Assembly (NCBI RefSeq): GCF_963677315.1
Contig: NZ_OY781939.1
Coordinates: 2,790,001-2,854,000, forward strand
Length of the DNA stretch: 64,000 nucleotides
Source of the DNA: an uncultured Sphaerochaeta sp.
Lineage (GTDB): Bacteria > Spirochaetota > Spirochaetia > Sphaerochaetales > Sphaerochaetaceae
Reading direction: 5' to 3'
Made by a program: the position numbers and the translations under genes. Numbering within the stretch: position 1 is the first letter of the stretch; each line of letters opens with the position of its first letter. The notes below the pieces were generated by a model. That model made no database searches. It saw only the letters and a program-made list of their open reading frames with translations, and had not been told where the DNA came from. Below, piece after piece: positions 54,599 through 63,201 of the stretch.

Positions 54599-55381
54599 AT
54601 GCTGAGACAATTGCTTTTGCTTAAGGATGAGTTGATTGAGAATAGGTTTGATTCGAGTTGCAAGCGACTTTTTGAAGGTGCGGGGTTGGTAATAAGTCCC
54701 AAGGACATACCAGGCGGTTCGGGAAATTATCTTCTTGTGATCACACCATACGCACAAGCACTCAGTGCCTTGGTCAATAGACTCAAGGATATTTGCTCGG
54801 ATCATCTGGATTATCTAAGCAAGTATTCCTTTTACGGCAGATTGGGAGAAGCCGCCAACAAATCTAGTGCGAACCACATGGATGAGAAATCCATTCTCCT
54901 CGATGTCAACGATGAAGCAATTCGGTATGCAGGCGAGGTTGAGACTATTGAATACTTTGCTTATGGGTCCAATATGGACACATCCCAGATGACTGAGAGG
55001 TGTCATTCCGCCAAATCTATCGGTGTTGGCAGGTTGGTTGGCTACCAATTCTCTTTGGATGCCAAAGGTGTGGCTACTGTGCAAAAGAATCAGGATGAAT
55101 CCGTATGGGGAGTTGGCTGGAATATCAATGGGGATGACATTGTTGCTCTCGACGGGTATGAAGGGGTCAGGGCTTATTGCTATAGGCATGCATTCGTCCA
55201 AATAGAGTTCGAAAACATGGTTCATGACGTTCTAATATATATTTCAAACAGAGCTGAGAATCAGGGAGTCATGAGACAGGGGTACGTCGAGAAAATATAC
55301 GATGCTGCTGTCCAATGGCAGTTTCCTCCCGTGTATCAAAATATGATCGGTGAATTTACCAATAAAAAACTCATGTCCTGA
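54599..55381 (+). CDS. Gamma-glutamylcyclotransferase-like domain fused to an unknown N-terminal domain
   Basis: A 260-residue protein. Residues about 1-110 form an unrecognised helical domain (LLLLKDELIENRFDSSCKRL). Residues about 118-245 match the GGCT/AIG2 fold: IEYFAYGSNMDTSQM (the YGSN loop that binds the substrate) and VVALDGYEGVRAYCYR-like DIVALDGYEG with the catalytic Glu. Such domains release 5-oxoproline or cyclise gamma-glutamyl-type amides. AAGGAG precedes the ATG. A second, shorter GGCT gene lies at 61051-61500 in the mobile element; the two are different in layout. Confidence 0.75.
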   Translation: MLRQLLLLKDELIENRFDSSCKRLFEGAGLVISPKDIPGGSGNYLLVITPYAQALSALVNRLKDICSDHLDYLSKYSFYGRLGEAANKSSANHMDEKSILLDVNDEAIRYAGEVETIEYFAYGSNMDTSQMTERCHSAKSIGVGRLVGYQFSLDAKGVATVQKNQDESVWGVGWNINGDDIVALDGYEGVRAYCYRHAFVQIEFENMVHDVLIYISNRAENQGVMRQGYVEKIYDAAVQWQFPPVYQNMIGEFTNKKLMS

Positions 55382-55452
55382 AACGAGTGATTTCCATTAA
55401 GCAGAGTCAATAATCCAATACGCTATTGTTGATAGCACAAAAGGAGTTTGGA

Positions 55453-55512
55453 ATGATTGAATTCTTTTTAACAGTAATAATCCTGTATTTCCTATTGACC
55501 GGAAAATTGTAG
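55453..55512 (+). CDS. Possible 19-residue hydrophobic peptide
   Basis: AAAAGGAG lies 6 bases before an ATG that opens a 19-codon frame, MIEFFLTVIILYFLLTGKL, almost entirely a membrane helix with a basic tail. The strong ribosome site is the main support. Small one-helix peptides of this kind include type I toxins and transporter subunits, but no antisense RNA is visible. It faces the 3' end of a minus-strand gene. Confidence 0.35.
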   Translation: MIEFFLTVIILYFLLTGKL

Positions 55513-55534
55513 AAGGGATGCTTCAGGCTTTTAA

Positions 55535-56758
55535 TCAGAAATACCATGGCTTATCGAGTATCTCAAATTCAGGGAGTTCCCAGGTATCAGGACCATTTTG
55601 CAATAGATACGATTCCGCCCATTCCACCCATTTGGCGAAGTCTGAACCGGAGTAAGTTGCTCCTAGTCGTTTCTTGCCCTCGGTTGAGACGACCTCGATG
55701 TATTCCTTCATCTGTTTGAACCTGACCAAGCGATCGGCTTCCTTGCCCAGGTTTTCAACCCTGGCTTTCTCCATACGTGCCAGTCTTTCCTGTGCCTTCC
55801 TTCTCTCTTCCTCAATCCTGTATTTGTCCTCCTGCATTCTCCAACAGGCTTGCTGTTCCTTGGTCGCTGCAACTCGCTTTATCATGTTGATGATGATGTC
55901 ATGCAGCTGGTCCTCAATTTTTCTTTTCTTGCCATCATGCCATTTGGCCCATGCATGGCTTCCCGAGGGATTGTTACTAAGCTCAAGGCTCAGTCTTCCA
56001 GACGGCACATACTTGTATTTCTGGTAAGACTTCTTCCGTTCTTCCTCGGACAGTTCTATCTTTTTTGAGGTCTCCATGATCCAGAAGGGGATGTAGGTAT
56101 CCATTATGATCGCATAAACCTGGTTGACCACCCTTTCAGGATAGCTGTTTTGTGTCTCGGAGTCTTTGCTGCCTATCTCGGGTTTCGTCCCGACCGAATA
56201 GCCTCGCTTCTCAAGTTCATCACATAGGGTTTGCAGAATCGCAAGCACACGCTTGATGTTGTCAGGCCCGATGCTCACCATAAAGTTTTCATCGATATCT
56301 GAACTGCACCTGCCGTACTCATTGGTGGCATGCTTGCATGATTTTTCGAGCCCTCTCTTGGTATTCAACACATACTTGTTGGTGATCTTTATCTCTGGAT
56401 CGAAGTCTACCTCCATGCCAGGGAGTTTCTCTTTGTCCAGGATCTGTTTTTCAATCTCAAAAGCCTCAGGTACAAGATGCACACGTTCTTTTTGCTCATC
56501 TTCTGAAGGAGGTCTGAAATAGGTCTTTTTCACCTTCGGGTATTTTTCTACCTTTGGAAGCGGAGTCTTCTTCAGTTTCTGGCCGCTCTGCATCTTGTTC
56601 CAGTATCCTGGCTCCGGCAAGGGGATGAGCATCTTGCGACAGGTTTTGGCTATCGCCACATTAGACACACCATAGCGTTTTGCAACCTTGTAGACCGGCT
56701 CTGCCCAGACTTCCTCGTACAGTTTCTCACGGTCGTAATATCGGTCGGATTCATTCAT
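55535..56758 (-). CDS. Unknown protein with N-terminal helix-turn-helix, next to recombinases
   Basis: A 407-residue basic protein. AGGAGG 8 bases before the ATG at 56758 sets the start; a longer frame to 56917 is unlikely. Residues about 8-50 (YDREKLYEEVWAEPVYKVAK, then RYGVSNVAIAKTCRKMLIPL) look like a helix-turn-helix and resemble a family of uncharacterised DNA-binding-like proteins with a PxPGYW motif (LPEPGYWNKM). A long Lys/Glu/Arg coiled-coil stretch (about 315-365) precedes a short Trp-rich end (PDTWELPEFEILDKPWYF). It follows the two serine recombinases in the same direction and may be element cargo or a chromosomal neighbour. Confidence 0.65.
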   Translation of the reverse strand: MNESDRYYDREKLYEEVWAEPVYKVAKRYGVSNVAIAKTCRKMLIPLPEPGYWNKMQSGQKLKKTPLPKVEKYPKVKKTYFRPPSEDEQKERVHLVPEAFEIEKQILDKEKLPGMEVDFDPEIKITNKYVLNTKRGLEKSCKHATNEYGRCSSDIDENFMVSIGPDNIKRVLAILQTLCDELEKRGYSVGTKPEIGSKDSETQNSYPERVVNQVYAIIMDTYIPFWIMETSKKIELSEEERKKSYQKYKYVPSGRLSLELSNNPSGSHAWAKWHDGKKRKIEDQLHDIIINMIKRVAATKEQQACWRMQEDKYRIEEERRKAQERLARMEKARVENLGKEADRLVRFKQMKEYIEVVSTEGKKRLGATYSGSDFAKWVEWAESYLLQNGPDTWELPEFEILDKPWYF

Positions 56759-56917
56759 GGTCTTGGCCTCCTGGATGGCAAGGAAATCATCGAAGCCAGG
56801 CTTGATGTGGATTCCCTGCCCATGGATACCATATACGCCATGCAATGGGGTTGTGCAACAAGAATCTCCGTTGGCATGGAAAGGGAAACACAGATGGAGC
56901 TTATACGGTGCCGGCAA

Positions 56918-58498
56918 TCAGACCCTGACTCCCATCCCGTTCCTGAAGGTGATGCGTACCTCGTCCTTCGAGAATACCTCGACATGATCGGCCAGTGCAT
57001 ACCACAACTCGTCCGAGAATTCGGTCACCAAGCCCTCTTGCTCCCTGAGGGTGTTCAAAAACAGCTCGGTCCTGGTCCTCCGGTAGTTCCTGTCCTTGAT
57101 TGCATCATCCAGTATGGCCAGTCGCTCCTTGACCTCAGCATACCTTTCGGTGAGGGTATTGTACGTTGCGAGGTATTTTTCCTGGTCCATCGCCACCGAG
57201 GCGTTCCGCTTGGTGAGGGCTTCCATCTGCCTGATGATTTCAGCCTTTTCTTTTTCCAGGTTTTCCATTCCCTCGATGTCGCCTGTGCTCTCGAACACCT
57301 TCTCCCTGATTTCACAGAAATTTCGGAGGATCTCTTCGCGACGGGCAATGACCTTGTTCAGTGCCTTCACGTACAAAGCCTTGAACTCATCCTCGCTGAA
57401 GTTAGGGCTCTTGCAATGTTTGGCATCCCGCCCGTGCCTCTCGTTGCATTGCCAGACCACCTTGCGGTACTTGGTGTTGCTGTGCCATATCTTCGGGCCG
57501 TAGTCCGCACCGCAAAGGCCGCACCGGATGCGCCCGATGAAGACGCTGCATCCCCGTTTGTAGATCACATGCTTCCTGCGATGCACGGCTTCCTGCTGTG
57601 CCATGTCGAAGATGTCAGGGGGGATGATCGCCTCATGGTTGGCCTTGACGTAGTACTGGGGGACCTCCCCCTTGTTGAGCACCGCCTTCTTGGTGAGGAA
57701 ATCGGGGGTGTAGGTTTTCTGCAGCAGGGCATCCCCCTTGTACTTCTCGTTCCTGAGTACCTGTGCAATGGTGGACGAATGCCAGTTGCAGCCACCGGTC
57801 ACTTTCTCGAACCCCTCGTCCTCCAATTTCCGTGCGATTGCGTTCGGTGACAACCCGCGCAGGTAAAGGGAGAATATGTATCGTACGGTCCGTGCCTGCC
57901 TTTCATTGACCACAAGATTTCCGTCGGGTCCCTTGTCGAAACCGAGGAAACGGGTGAAGGGGACGGCCACCCGGCCGTCGGCGAACCGCTTGCGGTAGCC
58001 CCATTTCACGTTCTCCGAGATGGAACGCGACTCCTCCTGTGCGAGCGAGCTCATAATGGTGATCAAAAGTTCCCCCTTGCTGTCGAACGTCCAGATGTTC
58101 TCCTTCTCGAAGAACACCTCGACCTTGACTTCCTTGAGCCGCCGTATGGTGGTGAGGCTGTCGACGGTGTTGCGGGCGAAGCGGCTGACGCTCTTGGTGA
58201 CGATCAGGTCGATCTTGCCGGCCAGTGCATCGGATACCATCGACCTGAACCCCTCGCGGTGTGCGGTGCTGGTGCCGCTGATGCCCTCGTCGGTGTAGAT
58301 GCCGGCGAAGTCCCACTCAGCCTTGTTCTTGATCAGGTTCGTGTAGTAGTCGACCTGTGCCTCGTAGGAGGTGTACTGGTCCTCCCTGTCGGTCGAGACG
58401 CGTGCATAGCCCGCGACCTTTCTCCTGGGGGCAAGGATGCCCTCCGGGTTCGCTGCCGCGATTTCCCTTGTAGCGGGGATAACCCGTACCTGTCTCAT
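56918..58498 (-). CDS. Large serine recombinase (site-specific integrase/resolvase type)
   Basis: A 526-residue DNA recombinase that would excise or integrate the element. The catalytic domain (about 25-180) has AGYARVSTDREDQYTSYEAQ with the Ser nucleophile, YTDEGISGTSTAHREGF and TKSVSRFARNTVD. The Recombinase domain follows (SPNAIARKLEDEGFEKVTGG), then a zinc ribbon (IRCGLCGADYG with a later AKHC) and a C-terminal coiled coil. The ATG at 58498 overlaps the stop of the upstream recombinase gene (ATGA), and GGAGGTG precedes it, so the two are translated together. Both seem intact. Confidence 0.9.
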   Translation of the reverse strand: MRQVRVIPATREIAAANPEGILAPRRKVAGYARVSTDREDQYTSYEAQVDYYTNLIKNKAEWDFAGIYTDEGISGTSTAHREGFRSMVSDALAGKIDLIVTKSVSRFARNTVDSLTTIRRLKEVKVEVFFEKENIWTFDSKGELLITIMSSLAQEESRSISENVKWGYRKRFADGRVAVPFTRFLGFDKGPDGNLVVNERQARTVRYIFSLYLRGLSPNAIARKLEDEGFEKVTGGCNWHSSTIAQVLRNEKYKGDALLQKTYTPDFLTKKAVLNKGEVPQYYVKANHEAIIPPDIFDMAQQEAVHRRKHVIYKRGCSVFIGRIRCGLCGADYGPKIWHSNTKYRKVVWQCNERHGRDAKHCKSPNFSEDEFKALYVKALNKVIARREEILRNFCEIREKVFESTGDIEGMENLEKEKAEIIRQMEALTKRNASVAMDQEKYLATYNTLTERYAEVKERLAILDDAIKDRNYRRTRTELFLNTLREQEGLVTEFSDELWYALADHVEVFSKDEVRITFRNGMGVRV

Positions 58499-59880
58499 GC
58501 CTGCACCTCCTCTTGCCCTGCAGCCTTCGCCCTTGCCAGTTTTTCCTTCCTGAGTACCCACGCATCCTTTCTGGCCGTGCTTTTCCAGGACGAGGAAATC
58601 ACCCGCCCTTCCTTGAGGTGGAACTCAAGGTGGTCGCCGAAAACCACAATATGGTCCACCAGGGTTTCGACCCAAGCAGGGTCGAACCCGGCATCGGAAG
58701 TGGCACTGGCGAGAGGACCCAGGACCGTGCAGCAGGTCTGCCGGAGGGAGCGGAGCGGGAGGTTTTTTGCGCTGCATGCCTTGGCAGTGTTGATGCGCTT
58801 GTTCGAGCACCGGTACTGGCCCTGTTGGAATTCGGTGATAACACCGGCGGAGGAGACCGCAGGGGTGTAGGTGAAGGTATGCCTGCAGGAGCCGCATACC
58901 AGCTTGGCCGTGAAGCATGAGGCGGAGCTCCATCTCACGACATTGATCCGGCGCCTTCTCTCGCGCTCAGCCTCGACCTTCTCATGCAGGTCGTCATCGA
59001 TGATGCGGGGATGGGTGCCGTCCACCACGAACCTTGGCAGCTCCCCGTTGTTCATCTTTTTGCGGTGCGTGATGTGACTCTCTATGAAAGTGCGCTGGAG
59101 AATGCTGAAACCCCTGTATTTCTCCTGGTCGAGGATCCTCAGTATCGAGGACTTGCCGAAAGGGTTTCCTATGCGGTTGAGGATGCCCATTGCCGCAAGG
59201 GCTTTGGATATCTCGATGAGCGTCCTGCCGCCCGCGAAAGCGCGGTACATGAAGCGCACTGCCTCTGCTTCACTCTCCACGATCTCGAAACGGTCACCGG
59301 TCCATCGGTAACCGTACATGTTGTAGGCTGGGAACTCCCCCTGCTCGAACCGCTTTCTGATTCCCCACTTCACGTTCTCGCTGATCGAGTGGCTTTCCTC
59401 CTGTGCATACGAGGCGAGGATGGAGAGCATGAGCTCGCCGTCGGGGGAGAATGAATCGAGGTGCTCGCGCTCGAAACGTACCGAGACGTTCAGCCCTCGC
59501 AGCTTCCTCACGTTGTCAAGGAGGTCAACCGTGTTGCGAGCGAACCTGCTGACCGACTTGGTGAGGATGATGTCGACCAATCCCTTCTCGCAGTCGGCGA
59601 TGAGCCTTTTGAACTCGGCCCTGTTTTTCGTCCCCGTTCCCGATATGCCTGCATCCGCATACACGCCTGCATATTCCCAGGAATGATTTGACTGGATGTA
59701 TGTGCTGTAATGGCTTATCTGGGCTGCGAGCGATGCCATCAGCTCCTCGGAATCAACCGAGACCCGGGCGTAGGCAGCCACTCTCTTTCGGGAAGGCAGG
59801 GCAGGGGTACCGTGGTTGACCCGTGTCACCTTTGCCATGCTCCCGATTTTCGGGGTCCTTTCAGCCTTGGAATTATCCAT
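58495..59880 (-). CDS. Serine recombinase, second copy type
   Basis: A 461-residue serine recombinase different in sequence from its downstream neighbour. Catalytic domain about 30-180: AAYARVSVDSEELMASLAAQ with the Ser nucleophile, YADAGISGTGTKNRAEF and TKSVSRFARNTVDLL. The Recombinase domain follows (LIEISKALAAMGILNRIGNP) and then a zinc-ribbon-like LVCGSCRHTF with a later Cys cluster (CSNKRINTAKACS). The ATG at 59880 follows a TATA-like stretch. Pairs of such recombinases often act together in Firmicute-type integrative elements. There is a coupled ATGA overlap with the next gene. Confidence 0.9.
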   Translation of the reverse strand: MDNSKAERTPKIGSMAKVTRVNHGTPALPSRKRVAAYARVSVDSEELMASLAAQISHYSTYIQSNHSWEYAGVYADAGISGTGTKNRAEFKRLIADCEKGLVDIILTKSVSRFARNTVDLLDNVRKLRGLNVSVRFEREHLDSFSPDGELMLSILASYAQEESHSISENVKWGIRKRFEQGEFPAYNMYGYRWTGDRFEIVESEAEAVRFMYRAFAGGRTLIEISKALAAMGILNRIGNPFGKSSILRILDQEKYRGFSILQRTFIESHITHRKKMNNGELPRFVVDGTHPRIIDDDLHEKVEAERERRRRINVVRWSSASCFTAKLVCGSCRHTFTYTPAVSSAGVITEFQQGQYRCSNKRINTAKACSAKNLPLRSLRQTCCTVLGPLASATSDAGFDPAWVETLVDHIVVFGDHLEFHLKEGRVISSSWKSTARKDAWVLRKEKLARAKAAGQEEVQA

Positions 59881-59938
59881 ATGTATACTCCGTAAATAAT
59901 TGATTGTATTGTATCAATCACTCTCCATGCCTCATTAG

Positions 59939-60109
59939 TCAACGAAACTCTGCGAACAAGCGGCCGAATGCAGGCTTGTATTTCTCCAGGAGCAATGCCT
60001 TGGTTTTTGCGAACTCATCCTGGGTCAGGAGTTCCGAACGCAACAGGTTTTCTGCAAGCGCAAGTGAAGCCTGGTAGGCCGATTCGGATGAAAAGCTCTC
60101 ATCGGTCAC
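59939..60109 (-). CDS. Small SHOCT-like protein
   Basis: A 56-residue protein beginning with GTG that overlaps the stop of the upstream gene. Residues about 13-56 (LALAENLLRSELLTQDEFAK, then KALLLEKYKP) have the SHOCT pattern: a short helical hairpin with L-x-x-x-G/E-x-L-T-x-x-E-F. Such small genes often sit just before serine recombinase genes on integrative elements. The function is unknown; oligomerisation or recombinase control is possible. Confidence 0.7.
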   Translation of the reverse strand: MTDESFSSESAYQASLALAENLLRSELLTQDEFAKTKALLLEKYKPAFGRLFAEFR

Positions 60110-60521
60110 CTTCGTCCCCCTTGTAATAGCGTTCCTGGATGTAGCAATCGTGGCTGCAGTACTTGCGCCCGGCATTTCCGTAGGCGGTGAAATCCTTCCC
60201 ACAATGGGCACAGGTAAACCGGTGCCATGCCGTGGCTGTTCGCTTTACGAGGTACAGGTGTGAGTTCCACCATTGCTGGCGGCAGGCCTTGGAGCAGAAG
60301 AGCTTTCTCTTCCGCTTGGCAATCTGCTCGATCGGTTTGCCGCATTGCTTGCAGCAGCTTCCCTGAGCCGGGTCATGTGCAGAGGATTGGCATTTCCCCT
60401 CCAGCCTCAGGCAAAAGGATTTGACGGTTCCCGCCTTCAAGCCCAGGGTTATGGCCGCATGCCTGTAGCTGAAGCCCATCCTGCGCATCTCAAGGATCTT
60501 TTCTTTCTGGTTATCTGTCAT
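60099..60521 (-). CDS. Helix-turn-helix and zinc-ribbon protein
   Basis: A 140-residue protein; AAGGAG 7 bases before the ATG at 60521 sets the start. Residues about 1-40 are a sigma-70 region 4-like or resolvase-like helix-turn-helix (ILEMRRMGFSYRHAAITLGL). Two zinc-ribbon units follow: CKQCGKPIEQ with LFCSKACRQQWW, and FTCAHCGKDFTAYGN with KYCSHDCYIQ. It is likely a DNA-binding accessory or excision regulator of the element, transcribed ahead of the SHOCT and recombinase genes. Confidence 0.72.
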   Translation of the reverse strand: MTDNQKEKILEMRRMGFSYRHAAITLGLKAGTVKSFCLRLEGKCQSSAHDPAQGSCCKQCGKPIEQIAKRKRKLFCSKACRQQWWNSHLYLVKRTATAWHRFTCAHCGKDFTAYGNAGRKYCSHDCYIQERYYKGDEGDR

Positions 60522-61050
60522 GTAGGTCTCCTTCTGGATGCCGGGAAACCGTACCCCTGGGAGATCAGTACCCATCTTAAATAGGGCAGTATGTCGAAGA
60601 AATTGGGATGTCTTGCAGATTCCCATCCAACGGTGAGTCAATGATAGCTGTGGGCGAAAATCCTTGAGGATGACATCTACAACCAGGGTATTATCTCAAT
60701 CCACGACATTGGATTTGCCTCCGAGTGGAAGGAATCAGTTTCACGGTGCTGCTTGCAGTACAAGAAATTAAGGAAATTGCTTACTATGCCGATTGGTATC
60801 ACATATTTCGAGTCGCCGAACGTGAACCATGACAATTCGCCTTCGCTGCATAGGCATAGACCTTATACAGCGAAAGCCTTCTCGTCGTTACCATTGATTT
60901 CCGAGCCCTATGCCACGAAGCGGGTGGGAGTGTATTTCTTCGGCTTTTTCATGATGTTCCTGGGTGATATGAAAAAAGACCCCGGAGGGCCTTCTGATCG
61001 GAAAGTTGCGAATTTGTCTTATGGTGGTATGCGTGGTCAACGTGACGGCA
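60522..61050. other. Intergenic region of the mobile element, no supported gene
   Basis: About 530 bases. On the minus strand, just upstream of the HTH/zinc-ribbon start, a frame reads VVDVILKDFRPQLSLTHRWM, which looks like the end of a broken coding sequence but is not recognised. A plus-strand frame at 60753-61082 has no family features. No terminator or promoter is clear. Confidence 0.4.
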
Positions 61051-61500
61051 TCACCGGTAGCCGGTGCCGTCCATTGTGTTGATCACCGCCTGCTTCAGTA
61101 TGGTTTCGTCGAAATCGCAGTCTTGATACCCCTCCCGTATGGTCGCATAGTAATAGGCGCCGGGCATTGCGAGCGGAGGCCCTTCGTTCATGATGTAGGC
61201 CATAGCCGTCAATTCATCCCCGTCAAGATTCACCGTGAGGTTTTTCTTCCTGTACAAGCGGGGGTAGCCCTCGTACCGATCGAGGGATTTCTCGCATTTC
61301 TCGGTAATCTCCCAAAGCAGCACCGGGACGTTGGATCCTCTTTTCATCTCTATGGTTGCAACGCCGTTCTCGTGATTTCCGCGGAAGGTGAGCCGGTGGT
61401 CCTTGAGTATTGCCGTTCCGATGACAGCGGCATCGGGACATCTGTACTCCATCTGCTCGAAGTTCAGGTTGCTCCCGTAGGCCAGATAGATTTTCTTCAT
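61051..61500 (-). CDS. Gamma-glutamylcyclotransferase/AIG2-like protein of the element
   Basis: A 149-residue GGCT-fold protein: MKKIYLAYGSNLNFEQMEYR holds the YGSN substrate loop, and SLDRYEGYPRLY holds the catalytic Glu. Its family removes or cyclises gamma-glutamyl-type groups. It lies 81 bases behind an amidoligase gene. Enzymes of this type are known to occur beside amidoligases, where one makes and the other undoes an amide or isopeptide link. AAGGAGC precedes the ATG. Confidence 0.85.
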   Translation of the reverse strand: MKKIYLAYGSNLNFEQMEYRCPDAAVIGTAILKDHRLTFRGNHENGVATIEMKRGSNVPVLLWEITEKCEKSLDRYEGYPRLYRKKNLTVNLDGDELTAMAYIMNEGPPLAMPGAYYYATIREGYQDCDFDETILKQAVINTMDGTGYR

Positions 61501-61581
61501 GATTGCGTAGCTCCTTGTATTCTGGTTTCTACCACCGCAAGGGCGGTCGTCCCGCCCTCAGCTTCCGATGTCGCAACCCCT

Positions 61582-62487
61582 TCATGCAGCCGGTCGGAAC
61601 CGCCATGCCCCTGAACCTGCCAGTCGCTTGGTAAGGTGTTCCCGGCAACTCTTGAATTCGTCCCCGATGAAACCGATTCTGTTCAGGTAGGTGCGCATCG
61701 CGAATTTCTCGTTCTCCACCTGCGGTTTCTTGGTGCTGGCGGAAGTCTGTTTCAATGCCTGGTTGTTCAGTGCGAGGGCGAAGGCTATGTAGCTCCGTAC
61801 CTCGCCTGCATGCAGGGTGCTGTTGAATCCCCTCAGCTCGACGGTCCTGTGTCCGTGGAAAAAGGAGTGCAGGTTCAAAAAGTGGTAGCGGCTTTCGTGG
61901 TAGTGCATTTGCCTACTTCCCCGATATCCTGCGTACCAGATGTCCTCTATCGCATCGAAAGTGGTCGGTTTTCGGCGGTTCATGGTGGAGACAAGGTGTT
62001 CGTCCATCTTTTTGCAGTACCTGGCTCTTCTGGCTTCGATTCCCAGTGCCTTGTAGAAAAGATCGTTGCGGGCGTAGATGATGTTCACGAAGTTCCGTAT
62101 CGAGCGTGGCGTATGGCCTTGTCCGTCCAGGTGGATGTGGATGCCGCAGGAGTTGTTTGCGAAGGCCCCTGCCTTGCGGATGGCGCGGATGACTTCCTGC
62201 ATCCTTTCGATGTCGGCTTCGTAGGTGAGGATCGGGCTTACCATCTCGACACCGTAAAGTCGTGTCGCGCTTTCCCTGGCCCCGTGGCTTCTCGTCTCGC
62301 ATCTGATCGAGCCGTCGTAGGTGAACTTCCATTCCCGCCCGTCGGATGCCATCAGTTTCCAGGTGTCGTAGTAGGATCCTTCGTATACCAGTTCTCCACC
62401 GAGCACCATCCGTGCAGCCTGGGCCGCATCCTTGCGGGTGATTCCCGTCATTTCTACTTCGATCCCGAATCTTGTCGTGGTGTCCAT
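61582..62487 (-). CDS. Amidoligase family enzyme (glutamine-synthetase-like fold)
   Basis: A 301-residue amidoligase (Amidoligase_2), predicted to join a carboxylate to an amine with ATP. Visible family features: FGIEVEMTGI at residues 7-16 with metal-binding Glu; TYDGSIRCE; VEMVSPIL with Glu; CGIHIHLDG (His-x-His); a mid HGHRTVELRGFNSTL with the Arg/Glu pair; and a basic C-terminus. These residues correspond to the ATP/metal site of glutamine-synthetase-like enzymes. GAGAGAG stands 8-10 bases before the ATG. Neighbours are DUF4314 upstream and GGCT downstream, a cluster carried by mobile elements. The natural substrate is unknown. Confidence 0.88.
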   Translation of the reverse strand: MDTTTRFGIEVEMTGITRKDAAQAARMVLGGELVYEGSYYDTWKLMASDGREWKFTYDGSIRCETRSHGARESATRLYGVEMVSPILTYEADIERMQEVIRAIRKAGAFANNSCGIHIHLDGQGHTPRSIRNFVNIIYARNDLFYKALGIEARRARYCKKMDEHLVSTMNRRKPTTFDAIEDIWYAGYRGSRQMHYHESRYHFLNLHSFFHGHRTVELRGFNSTLHAGEVRSYIAFALALNNQALKQTSASTKKPQVENEKFAMRTYLNRIGFIGDEFKSCREHLTKRLAGSGAWRFRPAA

Positions 62488-62578
62488 TGCCTACCTCTCT
62501 TTGGTGTGTTTCTTTTCGTACTGTATTAATCACTCAAAGAGGGTTATATAGCAAGTCTATATAATTAAATAAGATACA

Positions 62579-62818
62579 CTATTTCAATGATATCTCCTCG
62601 TACGGTTTTCGGATCATGTCTATCCCTGGGATCACCCCCAATGTCGAGCCGTTTGCCCATGCCACGTGGATGGTCCCGGTGTCGTCCACGTAGAGGACCT
62701 TTCCCTTCGTACCTCTTGGCGGGGCCATTTCATCATCCATGCTCACCAGTTCAACGATGCATCCCGCCGGGTATTGCTGGCGGAGGATCGCAATCCTGTT
62801 CCTGTCTATGTCTTCCAT
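62579..62818 (-). CDS. DUF4314 protein
   Basis: A 79-residue protein with the DUF4314 pattern: YPAGCIVELVSMDDEMAPPR, then GTKGKVLYVDDTGTIHVAW and a final GVIPGIDMIRK. The first part is a small beta-barrel-like domain. It is encoded directly before the amidoligase on the same strand, and such proteins accompany amidoligases on mobile elements, possibly as substrate or partner. AAGGAG precedes the ATG. Confidence 0.8.
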   Translation of the reverse strand: MEDIDRNRIAILRQQYPAGCIVELVSMDDEMAPPRGTKGKVLYVDDTGTIHVAWANGSTLGVIPGIDMIRKPYEEISLK

Positions 62819-63201
62819 GGCTGTTTCTCCTTGTCAGGGTGTATTCATCGCTCAGGTTTTGGGTAATGGCAAGCCCCCAAGTTGTCATTCTTCCGCATGG
62901 GATCAATGGACAGACCACAGGCATTGTTATGTGGGAGGGCCGAAGAACATTCCCCTATAGCAATCACCTTTGATTTTCGCTACAAGGATGGGGAAAATTC
63001 ACGATCATCCTGGGTATTCAAACGGTATCAATCATGTCCAAACTGCCTTCAACATGCATTGCTGAGCGCCTTTGCCGGTTTTCCACGTTTGATTTAGAGG
63101 TTAATACCCCGTTTGAATTCGGCTTTTTGTGCGTGAGGGGAGCCGCACGTTGTAAGAGAAAATAGGCCTAGAGATTCAAACCCCCCTTCCCCCACAAACA
63201 C

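Noticed and set aside
56807..57850. Long plus-strand frame opposite the first recombinase
   Set aside because: It is an antisense frame produced by GC-rich codons; the minus-strand recombinase is unambiguous.
61636..62529. Long plus-strand frame opposite the amidoligase
   Set aside because: Antisense to a clear amidoligase gene; no family features or ribosome site.
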